The position numbers and the translations under genes were made by a program. Shown piece by piece: positions 8,701-17,259 of a stretch of 35,548 nt of DNA. The DNA is taken from the IMG/VR virus record IMGVR_UViG_3300034109_000068, positions 1 to 35,548 of that record; one strand, 5' to 3'. This stretch comes from a virus. The notes beneath the pieces are model-generated. The model was not told the DNA's origin. It was given only the letters and a program-made list of their open reading frames with translations, and searched no databases. Each line of letters starts with the position of its first letter. Positions within the stretch are counted from its first letter, which is position 1.

Positions 8701-11700
8701 AAAGATTCATCAAGTCTTCCACGCTTAATTGTTTGATGAGTTTGGCTAGAGATATTGCATCTTCTTTCTCATCACGGCTAGGAAGAGGGAATTCTTTATT
8801 GTTAACCTCCAACTTCTTTAATATTTCTATTTGCTTCTTTTTATCCGCTGCAATTTGCTCATCAGTCAAATCTACTTTCTCTACTTGAGGAAGTATTTCA
8901 GACTTATACTTCTTCATCAACTCTGATTCATCTACAGTAATGCTTCCCTTATCTATCATGCTCTTGATAGTTTCAGCATAATTAAGACTACCATCTTCGT
9001 TGAATACTTTATTCTCGTAGTTATTAAATCTGTCGGCTAGAGCATCTACTGAAGAACGCTCATTGTTTATTTCATCAAGTATTTCATTTACTTGTTTCAA
9101 TACCTTTACTCTGTCAGGGATACTAAGTACCGCCTTTCTTGCGCTGAAATCTTCCAATATTCCCAAGTACTTCTCCAATTGATTCAAAGGAATAAAGGTT
9201 GGGTTGATTGATAGCAATTGATTCAATGGCTCAAATAGGTCTTGAGCTACACCAATCTTAGTCTTGATGTTTTTCTTAGCCTGCTTAATTTGATTTAAAG
9301 CAGTCTCCATTTTACCAACGTAATCAGCCTTAGAGAATACCTTAGCCATGTAATCTACAAAGTTGGATATAGATGCTTCGTTCAAAGGATTTAGGTTAAG
9401 AGTTCTAGCAATAATACTAGCGGCCTGATTAACAGTAATCTTTCCTGATTCTGCCATATCTCTAATCTCATTAGCCAAGTCTTTCCCTACATCTCTTCCT
9501 AGCTCACGTATCCTTGAGATAATCTTTAGCTTCTCTTCTCTAGTTACGTTTGCTATGTCTTTAAGGACTCCAAGAACACGGCCAATTGATGCTGCCTTAC
9601 GTGGTTCAACGCCCATTCTAGCACGTGCTTCACGCTCCATGATTTTTCGCTGAGCATCATTGATATCCAAATCCTTGTAGAAATCTCGAACCATTTTATC
9701 CAAGTTGGATACAATCTTCTTCTCATCAATGCCCTTTGACTTTTGATTTGCTATCAAATCATCAACCTTATTCATCAAGGTGTTGAACTCATTCTGAATA
9801 CTAGCAATATCAAGTAAGTCTTTAAGCTTTTCCTGAGAGATATTATTTTCTGCAGATATCTGTTTGATGGCATCACGTAGTTTCATACCACCTTGAACCA
9901 ATACCTTCAGTCCTTTAACTATTCCCTGAACAACTGTCAAAGGAATACCAAGCAACGCATCGTTAGCTCTTGTCCTTAATGTTTGAGCAATTGTCTTATC
10001 TACACTATCAAGGAAGTTTAAAGCTGATTCTAGCGTACCTGTCTCTTCATTAATTACCGTATCTACTTCAGGAGTTTTAGCTTTTGCTGCTTTTTTTGCA
10101 GCCTTCTTTTCCTCAGCTAGTTTAGCTTTAGTCTCAGCCTTTTCTCTTGCCTTAATTATCTTTGCTTTTTCTTTGTCAAACTCCTTCTGACGCTGCTTAT
10201 TAACATGGTCAGCAAGAGCTTGCATTGCTTCAGTCTCTGAGCTAAACTCTTCACCTCTTTTAATTTGGTTTCCATTTACATCTTCAGCAGTATAGGAGGT
10301 ATTCTTATCCTCATCAACAAGCCTTGTTATGGTACCAACAGGTTCACCATCTATATCTAATGCTTCTACAGTTAGTGAAGAGATGTAAGGTACTTCTCTT
10401 CCCATAGAATCTTCCTTATAACTTTCCTCGTAGTCGATAGAATTATCTCTAGTGAACTTAGGAGTATTTGACTTTATTTCTTTTACAGTTACAGTAACAG
10501 GAGCTTCTTGACCATCAACTAATATAGGTTCAGGCTCAGGAGTAGGGGCAGGTGCTACCACCACAGGTTCAGGTGCAGCAACTTCAACTACAGGTGCTGT
10601 AGGTGCAGGTGCAGGTGCAGGAGAAGCCTTAGCTCTAACTCTATTTACCTGTTCAACAAGCGCAGTTACAGCATCCCTTTGAGTAGGATATGCTTTGCCT
10701 TTGTTAATGTTTCTACCTTGTGAATCTTTTAGTGTAAATGAAAGCTTGCCCTCACCATCTGACCTCTTGGTTATAATGCCAATAGGATTACCTTCGGTAT
10801 CAGTAGCGTTAGAAGTTACAGCTGCATTATAGAAAACCTTTCCTCCACGAGTATCTTCTCTAGTTCCCTTCTGTACTTCAATAGCATTATCAGGATTGAA
10901 ATCAACCTTAACATCTGCTATGGTTATTTGAGCGGTTGATGGCTGTGCTGTTGGGGCTGCAGCAGGTGCTACGGTTTCTGCTACAGGAGCAGGCTTTGCT
11001 TTTCCCTTTTTAGCAGGAGCAGGAGCTGCTGTTTCTGCTTGAGGTTTTGCATTTAATTGCTCAATTAAACTTTTAGTATTGGAAGTTGACTCTATGGCTA
11101 GGTTAGGAAATAAATCTCTAAGTGAAGTCAAAACTTCAGGAGTAGCCAATCCCTCATTTACTATTATACCACCAATCTGATTTATGTTTGTAATTGGACC
11201 TGAATGATTTCTATTTGCCACCAAAGTAAATGGCCCATCCATGTAGGCATTACCACTAGCAGTTGTCCCTGTTGATACCCCTCCTGATAATGGAGCAACA
11301 TCTAAAGAACCTCTTCCTCTAATAGGGTTAATACCTTTTTTGAATAAGTTTATTAAGTCATTGTATGCGTTAGCAAGATTTGTTTTACCCATACCATGAG
11401 CAACATACTCATTAGCACCTACTGAATTAGCCTCATCTAAAGCAGTTACAGAGGCTTCAAATCCCTCATCTAATGCAGCTTTATTAGTCTCAAAAACAGA
11501 ATTGATTGCTCCTCTTAGTGTCTCTAATTTATTGTCATCAGTTAGATTATAATCACTAAAATTTAATTTCTCAGCTTCAGACTCTATGTTTCTTTTTTCC
11601 TGTAAAGATTCATTAAACTCTTGAGTATGTCTATTCGCTAAATCAATAGCCTCTTGACTTCTTGGAGATTGGTCTTCAGAATATTCATTGACATTTAATA

Positions 11701-14020
11701 TGTCAAAAGCATCTCTATAGTTTTTGTTTTCTTTTTTATTTAATTCCTCTAACTCTAACTGTTGTCTTTTTTGAAGTTCTGCTGACTTATTATTTACCTC
11801 GGCTATTTTTTCTTTGACATTTTCTTTGGTAACTCCTTGAGGTTCTGCTTGAGCTACATCCTTAGCTTTTAATTCATTTATCTTAGCGTCATACTCTTGA
11901 TTAATGAATTCCCCTAAAGTTGGACCCTCTGTCTCTCCAATGTAATAAGGCTTGTCTAGTCCACCTCTGTTAGCCTCAAGCGCTCTTTTTCTTTCTTCAT
12001 TAATCTTATCTATTTCTATTTGTAGACTTGGAGAAATTACTTCTTGGACTTGACCTTCTTCGGTAACGACTTGAGGTTCTGCTTGGGGTGTTCCTCCCTC
12101 CACTTCTTGGCCAACTGTGGCTGTTGGCTGAACAGATACTTGACCTGCTGCTTGCTTTTGAATGGCATCTTCTTCTGCGTTTAATTTTAGTAACTCTTGT
12201 TTTATTTCTTGTCTCTCATCAAAGGATAGGTTGCCTTGCCCTGTTTCTTGAGTTATTGCAAAATCTAAATCGAGCAAATCGTTTAACTCAATGATTCTTG
12301 CTTTTCTTTTTTCAGCATCTTCCTTTGTTTCAGTTTGAACTTGACCTGCTGCTTGCTTTTGAGCAGGAGCATCAGGTAAAGGATTCTCCTGTAATTCTTT
12401 TATTCTTGCTCTTAATACAGCAGCTCTATCTTTAGCTACTTGAGTTTTGTTTCCTTCTAATTTATTTAATTCCTTTTGTAAAGCAACAATAGCATTAACG
12501 GTTGGTTCATTAAGGTCAGGCTGAGCTTCTCTTATTTCATTTGCTATAGCACCTGTAACAATTTTGTCTTGAAGCTTTTCTTTTCTTCCATCATAATCAT
12601 TATAAATCTCAATATCTGAAGCAGCTAGTTGCTCAGGTGTCATTGTAGCAATCGTAGTATCTATCTCTTCAGCGCTTACTTTCCCTCCATTTATTTTGTA
12701 AGTTGGAGTTTTTAAACTAGCCATCAATGTTGTTCTGACTGCTCCGGGCATTTCAGCCATAAATTCAAGAACAGCGTTACCTTTATCTATTGGTCTACCA
12801 ACAACAACCTGACCCAATACCTCTCCTGTAGAACCTGCTGTTCCTTCAATAAGTCCACCTGCTCCTAATGCCTTAACAACTCCTGTTTTAGTAGCTCTAC
12901 CTGTGGCCTTAGCTGATTCTTTAATTATTTTACCACCAACACTTGTTGCTAACTTACCTCCAACAGCATCTATAACACCTACTGTAAGACCTCTTGCAAT
13001 AGCATCATTTTTAATTTTCTGATATTTTTCAGGGTCCTCAAGAATAGCTCTTACATTTTCTTTGGTAGGCTTAATAGGATTACCATTTTCATCTGTTCCT
13101 AATTCTTCTTGAAGATATTGAGCAAATACAGAACCTGTTTCAGCCACGCTACTAGCTGCTCCAAAAGCAAAAGGTACAGCAGATGCAGCTGCGGATAGAC
13201 CTGCTGCTCCCGCACCAACAGCTGTTCCAATTCCGGGAACTACGAATGTTCCCGCAGTCCCGCCTGTGGCTGCTCCTGTACCAAATGCTGCAGCTAAAAC
13301 TCCTGTACCCGCTAGTACGGCATCTCTATTAGTAGCCATACCAACAAGTGAACTAATCATAACTTCAGGGAATACAGTTGGGTTTTCCATCAAGCCTTTA
13401 ACGGCCCCCCAAATACTTTTCCCTTCTTGCTCATAAGTTTTTAGATAATCTTGAAATTCTTTAGAAGACCCAAGCTCGTCAACTGTTTTTGATTTATCAA
13501 TAAGTTTTTGAATGTCTTCGTCAGTAAATTCATTACCTGAACGTATGATTTTATTTGATGCCTGAGCAAGGTCTCCTTGTCTATACCCTGCCACCCAAGA
13601 CCTAGCAATGTCATCTGCTACATCTCCTAATCCTGTTCCCGTAAACTCATCAAACCCTCTTAAAAAATCGCCAAATGCTCCTGTAAAGTAGTCCTTCTCT
13701 TCAACTGATTTTGGCGAAACCGAAGAACCAACTCCCGAAGGCAATGCCGTAGTATCGTCTTTTTTTTTTACATCTTGTGATGTCGGTGCTTGAGCAGCAG
13801 GTGCTTGAGCAGCAGGTGTTTGAGCTGTTACAACAGGAGCTCCATACTCTTTAAGAAATGAATCTTTATCTTTTGTATAGATACCATCTCTAGTGACAAC
13901 GCCATACACTTTATTTCTATACGCTTCGTCTTGATTGAATCTTTGTTGAAATTCATCGAAAGACCTAGTATATTTTCCTTCTCTTACTAGTGTGTCGTAT
14001 AGTTGCTGTAATTCGTTCAT
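5759..14020 (-). CDS. Giant internal virion / DNA-ejection protein, 2753 aa
   Basis: This is the largest gene here. In order: an N-terminal module (~1-60, with RSFDEF and VTRDGIYTKDKDSF) of a kind common at the start of giant Bacteroidota-phage proteins; an Ala/Pro/Gln linker with tandem repeats (~66-80); a Gly/Ala-rich hydrophobic stretch (~233-300); coiled coils and Gln-rich repeats (~480-760); a compact unknown domain (~876-978); a duplicated ~70-residue domain (1061-1129 and 1210-1278) separated by a Pro/Ala linker; a Lys/Ala-rich helix; ~1000 helical residues; a second hydrophobic segment (~2412-2455) followed by acidic FEDEEEVDE; and a charged tail. As the last gene of the late block after two smaller internal proteins, it matches the place of T7 gp16, which forms the ejection channel. 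No convincing RNA polymerase, peptidase or transglycosylase motif was found. Confidence 0.72.
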   Translation of the reverse strand: MNELQQLYDTLVREGKYTRSFDEFQQRFNQDEAYRNKVYGVVTRDGIYTKDKDSFLKEYGAPVVTAQTPAAQAPAAQAPTSQDVKKKDDTTALPSGVGSSVSPKSVEEKDYFTGAFGDFLRGFDEFTGTGLGDVADDIARSWVAGYRQGDLAQASNKIIRSGNEFTDEDIQKLIDKSKTVDELGSSKEFQDYLKTYEQEGKSIWGAVKGLMENPTVFPEVMISSLVGMATNRDAVLAGTGVLAAAFGTGAATGGTAGTFVVPGIGTAVGAGAAGLSAAASAVPFAFGAASSVAETGSVFAQYLQEELGTDENGNPIKPTKENVRAILEDPEKYQKIKNDAIARGLTVGVIDAVGGKLATSVGGKIIKESAKATGRATKTGVVKALGAGGLIEGTAGSTGEVLGQVVVGRPIDKGNAVLEFMAEMPGAVRTTLMASLKTPTYKINGGKVSAEEIDTTIATMTPEQLAASDIEIYNDYDGRKEKLQDKIVTGAIANEIREAQPDLNEPTVNAIVALQKELNKLEGNKTQVAKDRAAVLRARIKELQENPLPDAPAQKQAAGQVQTETKEDAEKRKARIIELNDLLDLDFAITQETGQGNLSFDERQEIKQELLKLNAEEDAIQKQAAGQVSVQPTATVGQEVEGGTPQAEPQVVTEEGQVQEVISPSLQIEIDKINEERKRALEANRGGLDKPYYIGETEGPTLGEFINQEYDAKINELKAKDVAQAEPQGVTKENVKEKIAEVNNKSAELQKRQQLELEELNKKENKNYRDAFDILNVNEYSEDQSPRSQEAIDLANRHTQEFNESLQEKRNIESEAEKLNFSDYNLTDDNKLETLRGAINSVFETNKAALDEGFEASVTALDEANSVGANEYVAHGMGKTNLANAYNDLINLFKKGINPIRGRGSLDVAPLSGGVSTGTTASGNAYMDGPFTLVANRNHSGPITNINQIGGIIVNEGLATPEVLTSLRDLFPNLAIESTSNTKSLIEQLNAKPQAETAAPAPAKKGKAKPAPVAETVAPAAAPTAQPSTAQITIADVKVDFNPDNAIEVQKGTREDTRGGKVFYNAAVTSNATDTEGNPIGIITKRSDGEGKLSFTLKDSQGRNINKGKAYPTQRDAVTALVEQVNRVRAKASPAPAPAPTAPVVEVAAPEPVVVAPAPTPEPEPILVDGQEAPVTVTVKEIKSNTPKFTRDNSIDYEESYKEDSMGREVPYISSLTVEALDIDGEPVGTITRLVDEDKNTSYTAEDVNGNQIKRGEEFSSETEAMQALADHVNKQRQKEFDKEKAKIIKAREKAETKAKLAEEKKAAKKAAKAKTPEVDTVINEETGTLESALNFLDSVDKTIAQTLRTRANDALLGIPLTVVQGIVKGLKVLVQGGMKLRDAIKQISAENNISQEKLKDLLDIASIQNEFNTLMNKVDDLIANQKSKGIDEKKIVSNLDKMVRDFYKDLDINDAQRKIMEREARARMGVEPRKAASIGRVLGVLKDIANVTREEKLKIISRIRELGRDVGKDLANEIRDMAESGKITVNQAASIIARTLNLNPLNEASISNFVDYMAKVFSKADYVGKMETALNQIKQAKKNIKTKIGVAQDLFEPLNQLLSINPTFIPLNQLEKYLGILEDFSARKAVLSIPDRVKVLKQVNEILDEINNERSSVDALADRFNNYENKVFNEDGSLNYAETIKSMIDKGSITVDESELMKKYKSEILPQVEKVDLTDEQIAADKKKQIEILKKLEVNNKEFPLPSRDEKEDAISLAKLIKQLSVEDLMNLSLTDLKNIIKVINNINNGYLPHYAKISIEKLESIKQGKILSGAIERAKPLAFSKLYARAKEKLSDSKLGKFKKSMDELIRGTPLYYIGDVFGDFKTKDIFNSLLEASAQALSTFNSELKRIDQKIEAAQNKVLASFNQNPDKYLMSKFRMTAYMLQREYESNIGKKGVKPVTEYLKATIKHIRMGNSMFNDIDADKLEQIVNEVESYTKDGKVDLDKFYNTFNNAEKNAIEVMTEINQSLGEKAAYTASVIRGNKVELMDNYFHHNVLHEQNPMEATAAPEFSENYKNSMKPSSKAKNLIERTGELTPLNFDLFTSTQKGAKFVLLDYNLTSPIRTARRTLLQAKKNLEAKGLMTKEKLKIFNAINNAYEEALENLLNNSIAQDPLANEVVDFIQKQGYRAALAGTVRFKAELASNIVNALIINPKGFARGLKNVKLIASANGFEFMKNVKSKQTSRLYASDALSGKMVDPQVLKQTSGIKGSVSRGALMNRTLQLYNLTLKKYVKNPVEFIADTMMSTPDKVVSMPLWFGSFMNEFKRITGEEVNQEMIINNDLDYMQKYEDAIEQATRKADQESVYSGASNNEFMGILKGKIKPNQALTQKVWNNFNSYMTNFMNFDYAAARSAVYNLFNQGYMTKQKAAAVLAGLVTRSVIYQVMVANMGAGIVGAAIGLAFDFEDEEEVDEKTYYQKLGRSLANVLVGYTVGRNFGNVVRGMINVGVEKINEEYLDFLRNGEYDFYKDNIAYTYLPVGETRDIDVGKTAIAMAGPYTPALNTVALVGKNIDAMYSRVTGQGSTKKEADAIRREDMTLNYRIPLEVAGQFGLVPFYKDVKKAVNDEIYKDLRKAASTPDSSIPSADEYEKLKDLRELKSKTSNKDELKEIDREIMKIVGSEESKESLEKIQEIKSEKKKRLLYDASKSIRYDNESDMKRLNPALWRKRFGPNSDWAKSNKASNSVDNKLEKLANKREDREFRKNKGR
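10187..10840 (-). repeat. Internal duplicated domain in the giant protein (two copies, ~70 aa each)
   Basis: Copy 1 is residues 1061-1129 (KVFYNAAVTSNA ... GNPIGIITKR ... DSQGRNINKG ... VNRVR) and copy 2 is residues 1210-1278 (VPYISSLTVEAL ... GEPVGTITR ... DVNGNQIKRG ... VNKQR). The shared pattern is a strand, D.xG.P.GTIT+R, a D.(N/Q)G.(Q/N)I..G turn, a helix with A..AL, and a V(N)..R end. The copies are separated by a Pro/Ala/Val-rich linker encoded by short tandem DNA repeats. Similarity is visible at protein level only, so the duplication is old. Confidence 0.75.
10601..10620. repeat. Hexanucleotide tandem repeat (AGGTGC)n
   Basis: Three perfect AGGTGC units and a partial fourth encode alternating Pro-Ala on the - strand, in the linker between the duplicated domains of the giant protein. 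Such runs can change length by slippage without breaking the frame. Confidence 0.8.
12138..12362. repeat. 24-bp direct repeat pair within the giant gene
   Basis: ACTTGACCTGCTGCTTGCTTTTGA style sequence occurs identically at 12138-12161 and 12339-12362, about 200 bases apart, encoding QKQAAGQV in both places at the ends of two charged coiled-coil stretches. The identity at DNA level suggests a recent segmental duplication or repeat-mediated exchange in this linker region. Confidence 0.8.
13785..13823. repeat. 15-bp tandem repeat in the giant gene
   Basis: GGTGCTTGAGCAGCA is present twice head to tail (13785-13799, 13800-13814), followed by a degenerate third unit (GGTGTTTGAGCTG). On the - strand it encodes AAQAP repeats, a flexible linker after the N-terminal module of the giant protein. 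Confidence 0.85.
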
Positions 14021-14036
14021 AGCCTATATTTATTTA

Positions 14037-15854
14037 TTAATCTAATTCTCCAAATCCTGCTAATACATTTTCAGCAGCCATATTCCTTTCTTCTAATGAA
14101 GCTCCCGGAGCAAGGTTTTCGATAATAAATTTCCTGATTTTTTTCAAAGCAGCGTCATTTAATCCCTTACCTACATCATAATTAGGAGAGTCTTTTCCGT
14201 TAACAGTAACATAAATGGAATTAGCCGTAGTATATGGTACACCAAACTCAATACCTAAATTAGGACCTACTTGTTCATTAAGTTTATCTGCAATTTCATT
14301 CTCATCTACAAGGCCAACAATAGCAGTTCTTCCTAAATCAATATCTCTAGATACCATTGTGTTAAGTTTATCAAATGCAGTTTCCTCGTCAGGAGCTCCC
14401 GCCTCAAATCCTGTTGCTTCTGTAGTCTCATTTAAAGTTGCACCTTTTGGAAGGAAATTCTTAAATTCTCTAATTACTGCATCTTGGTCTATTTTGTATG
14501 CCCTAGAAAGAGGACCAACAAATGATTTTACAAATGCAGTTGGGTCAGCAAGCTTTCCATCTGCTTTGAATTTAAACTCTTGAAGATTTCCATCTTCATC
14601 TATAATACTAAATCCATCTTTTGTTTTATTAAAATCAATTCCTGTTAATCCACTTAGGAATTTAGTACCTGAGCTCGCTTTATTTGCATCACCTGTAAGG
14701 GCAAATACTAAGTTCTCAGCTATGTTTTTAGAGTCTGCTTTTATTCTATTTTGTTCATTCTCTGCATCAGTATTTGCTCTAGGTCTAGAAACTTGACCAA
14801 GTGCTTTAACATCTTCTTCTACATTAATAGTACCCAAGAATTGCTGCATCATAAAGTCTAAAGCATCTTGTCTATTTTTATCTGTAAACTCTAACTTGGC
14901 TTGACCTGTGTTAGGGTCTATTCCTTCAAGAACAGTATCAGGGTTTTTCTTAGCCTCTTCAGGATTGTCTGTCCAATCATATCCCAATGTATCAGCAAGC
15001 AAAGAACCAAGACTATTATCATTTACTAAATAGCCATCAAGAGCTTTATACATGGCATCGTAAAAATTAAATAATTCTTTCTCTTGAGTTGGGTCTTCTG
15101 TTGCAATCTTAACAATTCGTTGTCTTAGGTCGCTCAATGATTTTGCTGTACCTATCTTGGTCATCGTAGCAGGGTCTATAGCTAACCTAATCTCTTTGCC
15201 CAAAGACTTGGATAGGTCCATTATATCTTTTCTATAATCGTACTTCTTGAAGTCACCATAGATACCACCATCAATGTATTGCATACCAACGGTGCTACCC
15301 TTCTTTAAGCCCATTACTTTTTTACCATCTATAATCTGCTCTTCTTTTAGACCAACATTAACCTTCCCTGTAGGAGAATCAATAAAAAATCCTGACTGTC
15401 TAAAGTTACCGTACCCTTGAATTTTTTCTAATCTTTTTACCTGAATAATAGAAGTCTCTCCGCTTCTAACTCCGTCCATTAATTTACCATATTCTTCTTG
15501 GAATCTTTTCATGGCACCAAAAGCTTGTCTTGTACCATCAGTTAAATTCTGACGAGCAACCATATAGTCTTTAGGGTCCAACAATCCTGACTTCAAAAGT
15601 CTTTCCTGCTGAAGCATATATCTACTTACTTGGTCTGCATATCGTATGGCCTCAGCTTTTGCACTTTCACTTTCTCCTTGAGGGGCATCAGCTACTTCTT
15701 GAGCAAGTTTACGTGTGGCCTCATCAATAGCGGCTTTCTTTTGTTCTCTTAAATCAACTTCTTGACGGAGCATATCCGTCATGTTCTTACCTATCTCAGC
15801 CCAATTGACCTGAGACTCAGCACTACGTTCAGCGTATTTATAAAATGTTGCCAT
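14037..15854 (-). CDS. Internal virion (cargo/ejection) protein, 605 aa, T7 gp15-like by position
   Basis: The protein begins MATFYKYAERSAESQVNWAE, then long charged helices to ~residue 130, then mixed domains and an acidic C-terminus ending in FGELD. It has no signal peptide and no strong membrane helix. It lies between a ~320-residue Ala-rich protein and the giant protein, the order of T7 internal core proteins gp14, gp15, gp16, and of the cargo proteins of crAss-like virions. The role, sitting in the capsid and being ejected with DNA, is inferred from position and composition. The start ATG is 6 bases from the preceding stop, and 16 bases separate its stop from the giant gene's start. Confidence 0.65.
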   Translation of the reverse strand: MATFYKYAERSAESQVNWAEIGKNMTDMLRQEVDLREQKKAAIDEATRKLAQEVADAPQGESESAKAEAIRYADQVSRYMLQQERLLKSGLLDPKDYMVARQNLTDGTRQAFGAMKRFQEEYGKLMDGVRSGETSIIQVKRLEKIQGYGNFRQSGFFIDSPTGKVNVGLKEEQIIDGKKVMGLKKGSTVGMQYIDGGIYGDFKKYDYRKDIMDLSKSLGKEIRLAIDPATMTKIGTAKSLSDLRQRIVKIATEDPTQEKELFNFYDAMYKALDGYLVNDNSLGSLLADTLGYDWTDNPEEAKKNPDTVLEGIDPNTGQAKLEFTDKNRQDALDFMMQQFLGTINVEEDVKALGQVSRPRANTDAENEQNRIKADSKNIAENLVFALTGDANKASSGTKFLSGLTGIDFNKTKDGFSIIDEDGNLQEFKFKADGKLADPTAFVKSFVGPLSRAYKIDQDAVIREFKNFLPKGATLNETTEATGFEAGAPDEETAFDKLNTMVSRDIDLGRTAIVGLVDENEIADKLNEQVGPNLGIEFGVPYTTANSIYVTVNGKDSPNYDVGKGLNDAALKKIRKFIIENLAPGASLEERNMAAENVLAGFGELD

Positions 15855-15860
15855 TAATTA

Positions 15861-16826
15861 TTAACGTCTAAAAGGGTCAAGAAAATTAATATTCATAAGG
15901 TCTTTCAAAAACACATTACCCTGTTTAAATCTATCTACTCCTGCTGCTATATTTTGAGTTAGCTTTTGTTTTCCTTGCTGTATAGCAGGATTTACTACGG
16001 TTTTTGTTTTAGCTCCTATTTTACTTCCTAATTCTTTTAGCTTCTGACCTCTTCCTTGAAGACCTAGTTGTTCTCTAATATTCCTAGCTGTTTGAGCATC
16101 CTGACCTTCCATGAATTCTAAGTAAGCAGCTCTTTCCATTCCTGCAACATCACCAAAATTTGTATCCCCAACCTGTCCAATGGCAGCTACTTTTCCTTGT
16201 ATATCTGCAGCAGATAATTTTTGTCTCTTACCTACTCGTTCCATTCCCTTTAGTTGACGAGCAGAAGCAGTCTTCTCAAACAAAGGGGCTTGCTCAGCTA
16301 TTTGGCTTCCAAGACTAGTGAGTCCTTCCATGCCCTGAGCGGTAGCATTAGCAGCCAACTCTTGCGCATTAGCCGCAGCAAGCTGTGCACCTGCGACTTC
16401 TTCTAGGTCTAACTGAACATCAATGTCACGTAGTCGTCCTTCCTCTTGTGCGCTAAGCATTTCGAGTTGCTGAAGGTCTTGATTCATAGCAGAAGTAATT
16501 CCTTGTTGCATTTGGTCAGACGCTAATAAAACTCGTCCTGCAGTAGCTTCCGCACCTCTCTCGCTCTCAACTCCTGCTTGAATAGCAGCGGCTGCTGTAC
16601 GTCCGAACTCTTCCCTTTGGTCTCTATATACTTCTTTGTTAATTGCTAACTTATCGAATACGTTAACCTCAAGCTTTTTACGGGCCTCTTGCATAGCTGT
16701 GTCTGCGGCCTTCTCAGCCTCCTTCATTAGCTTACGCTGCTTCCCTGCTTGAGCAAAAGACATTGCAGTTGTACCTGCTGTAGCAGCTAATCCGATACCT
16801 GCCGCTATTGTAGTAAATGCTGCCAT
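15861..16826 (-). CDS. Internal virion protein, 321 aa, T7 gp14-like by position and features
   Basis: An N-terminal hydrophobic Ala/Gly helix (residues ~3-26, TTIAAGIGLAATAGTTAMSF) is followed by Lys/Ala/Gln-rich coiled-coil segments and a basic C-terminus ending in NFLDPFRR. A short membrane-active N-terminal helix followed by coiled coil is typical of small ejection proteins such as T7 gp14 or P22 gp7. The likely role is a membrane-inserting part of the DNA ejection channel. It lies one base after the GNAT gene and 6 bases before the 605-aa gene, in a tight three-gene cluster of virion cargo proteins. Sequence identity to T7 is not claimed. Confidence 0.68.
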   Translation of the reverse strand: MAAFTTIAAGIGLAATAGTTAMSFAQAGKQRKLMKEAEKAADTAMQEARKKLEVNVFDKLAINKEVYRDQREEFGRTAAAAIQAGVESERGAEATAGRVLLASDQMQQGITSAMNQDLQQLEMLSAQEEGRLRDIDVQLDLEEVAGAQLAAANAQELAANATAQGMEGLTSLGSQIAEQAPLFEKTASARQLKGMERVGKRQKLSAADIQGKVAAIGQVGDTNFGDVAGMERAAYLEFMEGQDAQTARNIREQLGLQGRGQKLKELGSKIGAKTKTVVNPAIQQGKQKLTQNIAAGVDRFKQGNVFLKDLMNINFLDPFRR

Positions 16827-16827
16827 A

Positions 16828-17238
16828 TTATAATACCTTTATCATTTCAGATGTGTATGAGTCGCCTTTTATGTAGCCAAGTTCCTCATACATTTTTATT
16901 AAACTTTGATTCTTAATAAGTGCATACACGTACTTGCATCCAACTAATCCGCATATCTCAGTCAATCTAGAGACCAATAATTCAAGTGCGTATCTCCTTA
17001 GTTCTTTCTTGGTATAATACTTATTAGATATAATCCAATCTACCCATCCTACTTTAGAGTTAGTAAGATACATATATCCTGCACAAATTGGAACATCTCC
17101 ATCATAAACTATGATGCCACCTTTCCCATCATTGGGAAGGAAGTCCTTTTGTGGTGGCTCCCACCCCCATTGACCCCACCATTCTACAAGAATGTCTTCG
17201 TAATCTGTATCGCTTAACTCTCGTATTGTTAGTGCCAT
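16828..17238 (-). CDS. GNAT-fold acetyltransferase-like protein, T7 gp13-like by position
   Basis: The 136-aa product has the GNAT pattern: MALTIRELSDTDYEDI start (beta1-alpha1), GGIIVYDGDVPICAGYMYL (beta2-3), VGWVDWIISNKYYTKKELRRYAL (beta4 then alpha3, with a degenerate acetyl-CoA loop), GCKYVYALIKNQSLIKMYEELGY (beta5-alpha4). The usual Q/RxxGxG/A acetyl-CoA loop is not clear, so it may not be catalytic. T7 gp13 belongs to a GNAT-like family and lies between the nozzle and gp14, the same relative position as here, so a role in assembling the internal core is more likely than metabolism. A TATCTTTG element lies just upstream of the ATG. Confidence 0.75.
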   Translation of the reverse strand: MALTIRELSDTDYEDILVEWWGQWGWEPPQKDFLPNDGKGGIIVYDGDVPICAGYMYLTNSKVGWVDWIISNKYYTKKELRRYALELLVSRLTEICGLVGCKYVYALIKNQSLIKMYEELGYIKGDSYTSEMIKVL

Positions 17239-17245
17239 GCTATAA

Positions 17246-17253
17246 CAAAGATA
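17246..17253 (-). promoter_or_regulatory. Possible -7 element (TATCTTTG) before the GNAT gene
   Basis: TATCTTTG on the - strand matches the Bacteroidota -7 consensus TAnnTTTG and lies 7 bases upstream of the ATG at 17238. No TTG/TTTG is present at the expected -33 distance, and the leader would be nearly absent, so this may be chance. Confidence 0.25.
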
Positions 17254-17259
17254 TTGATT

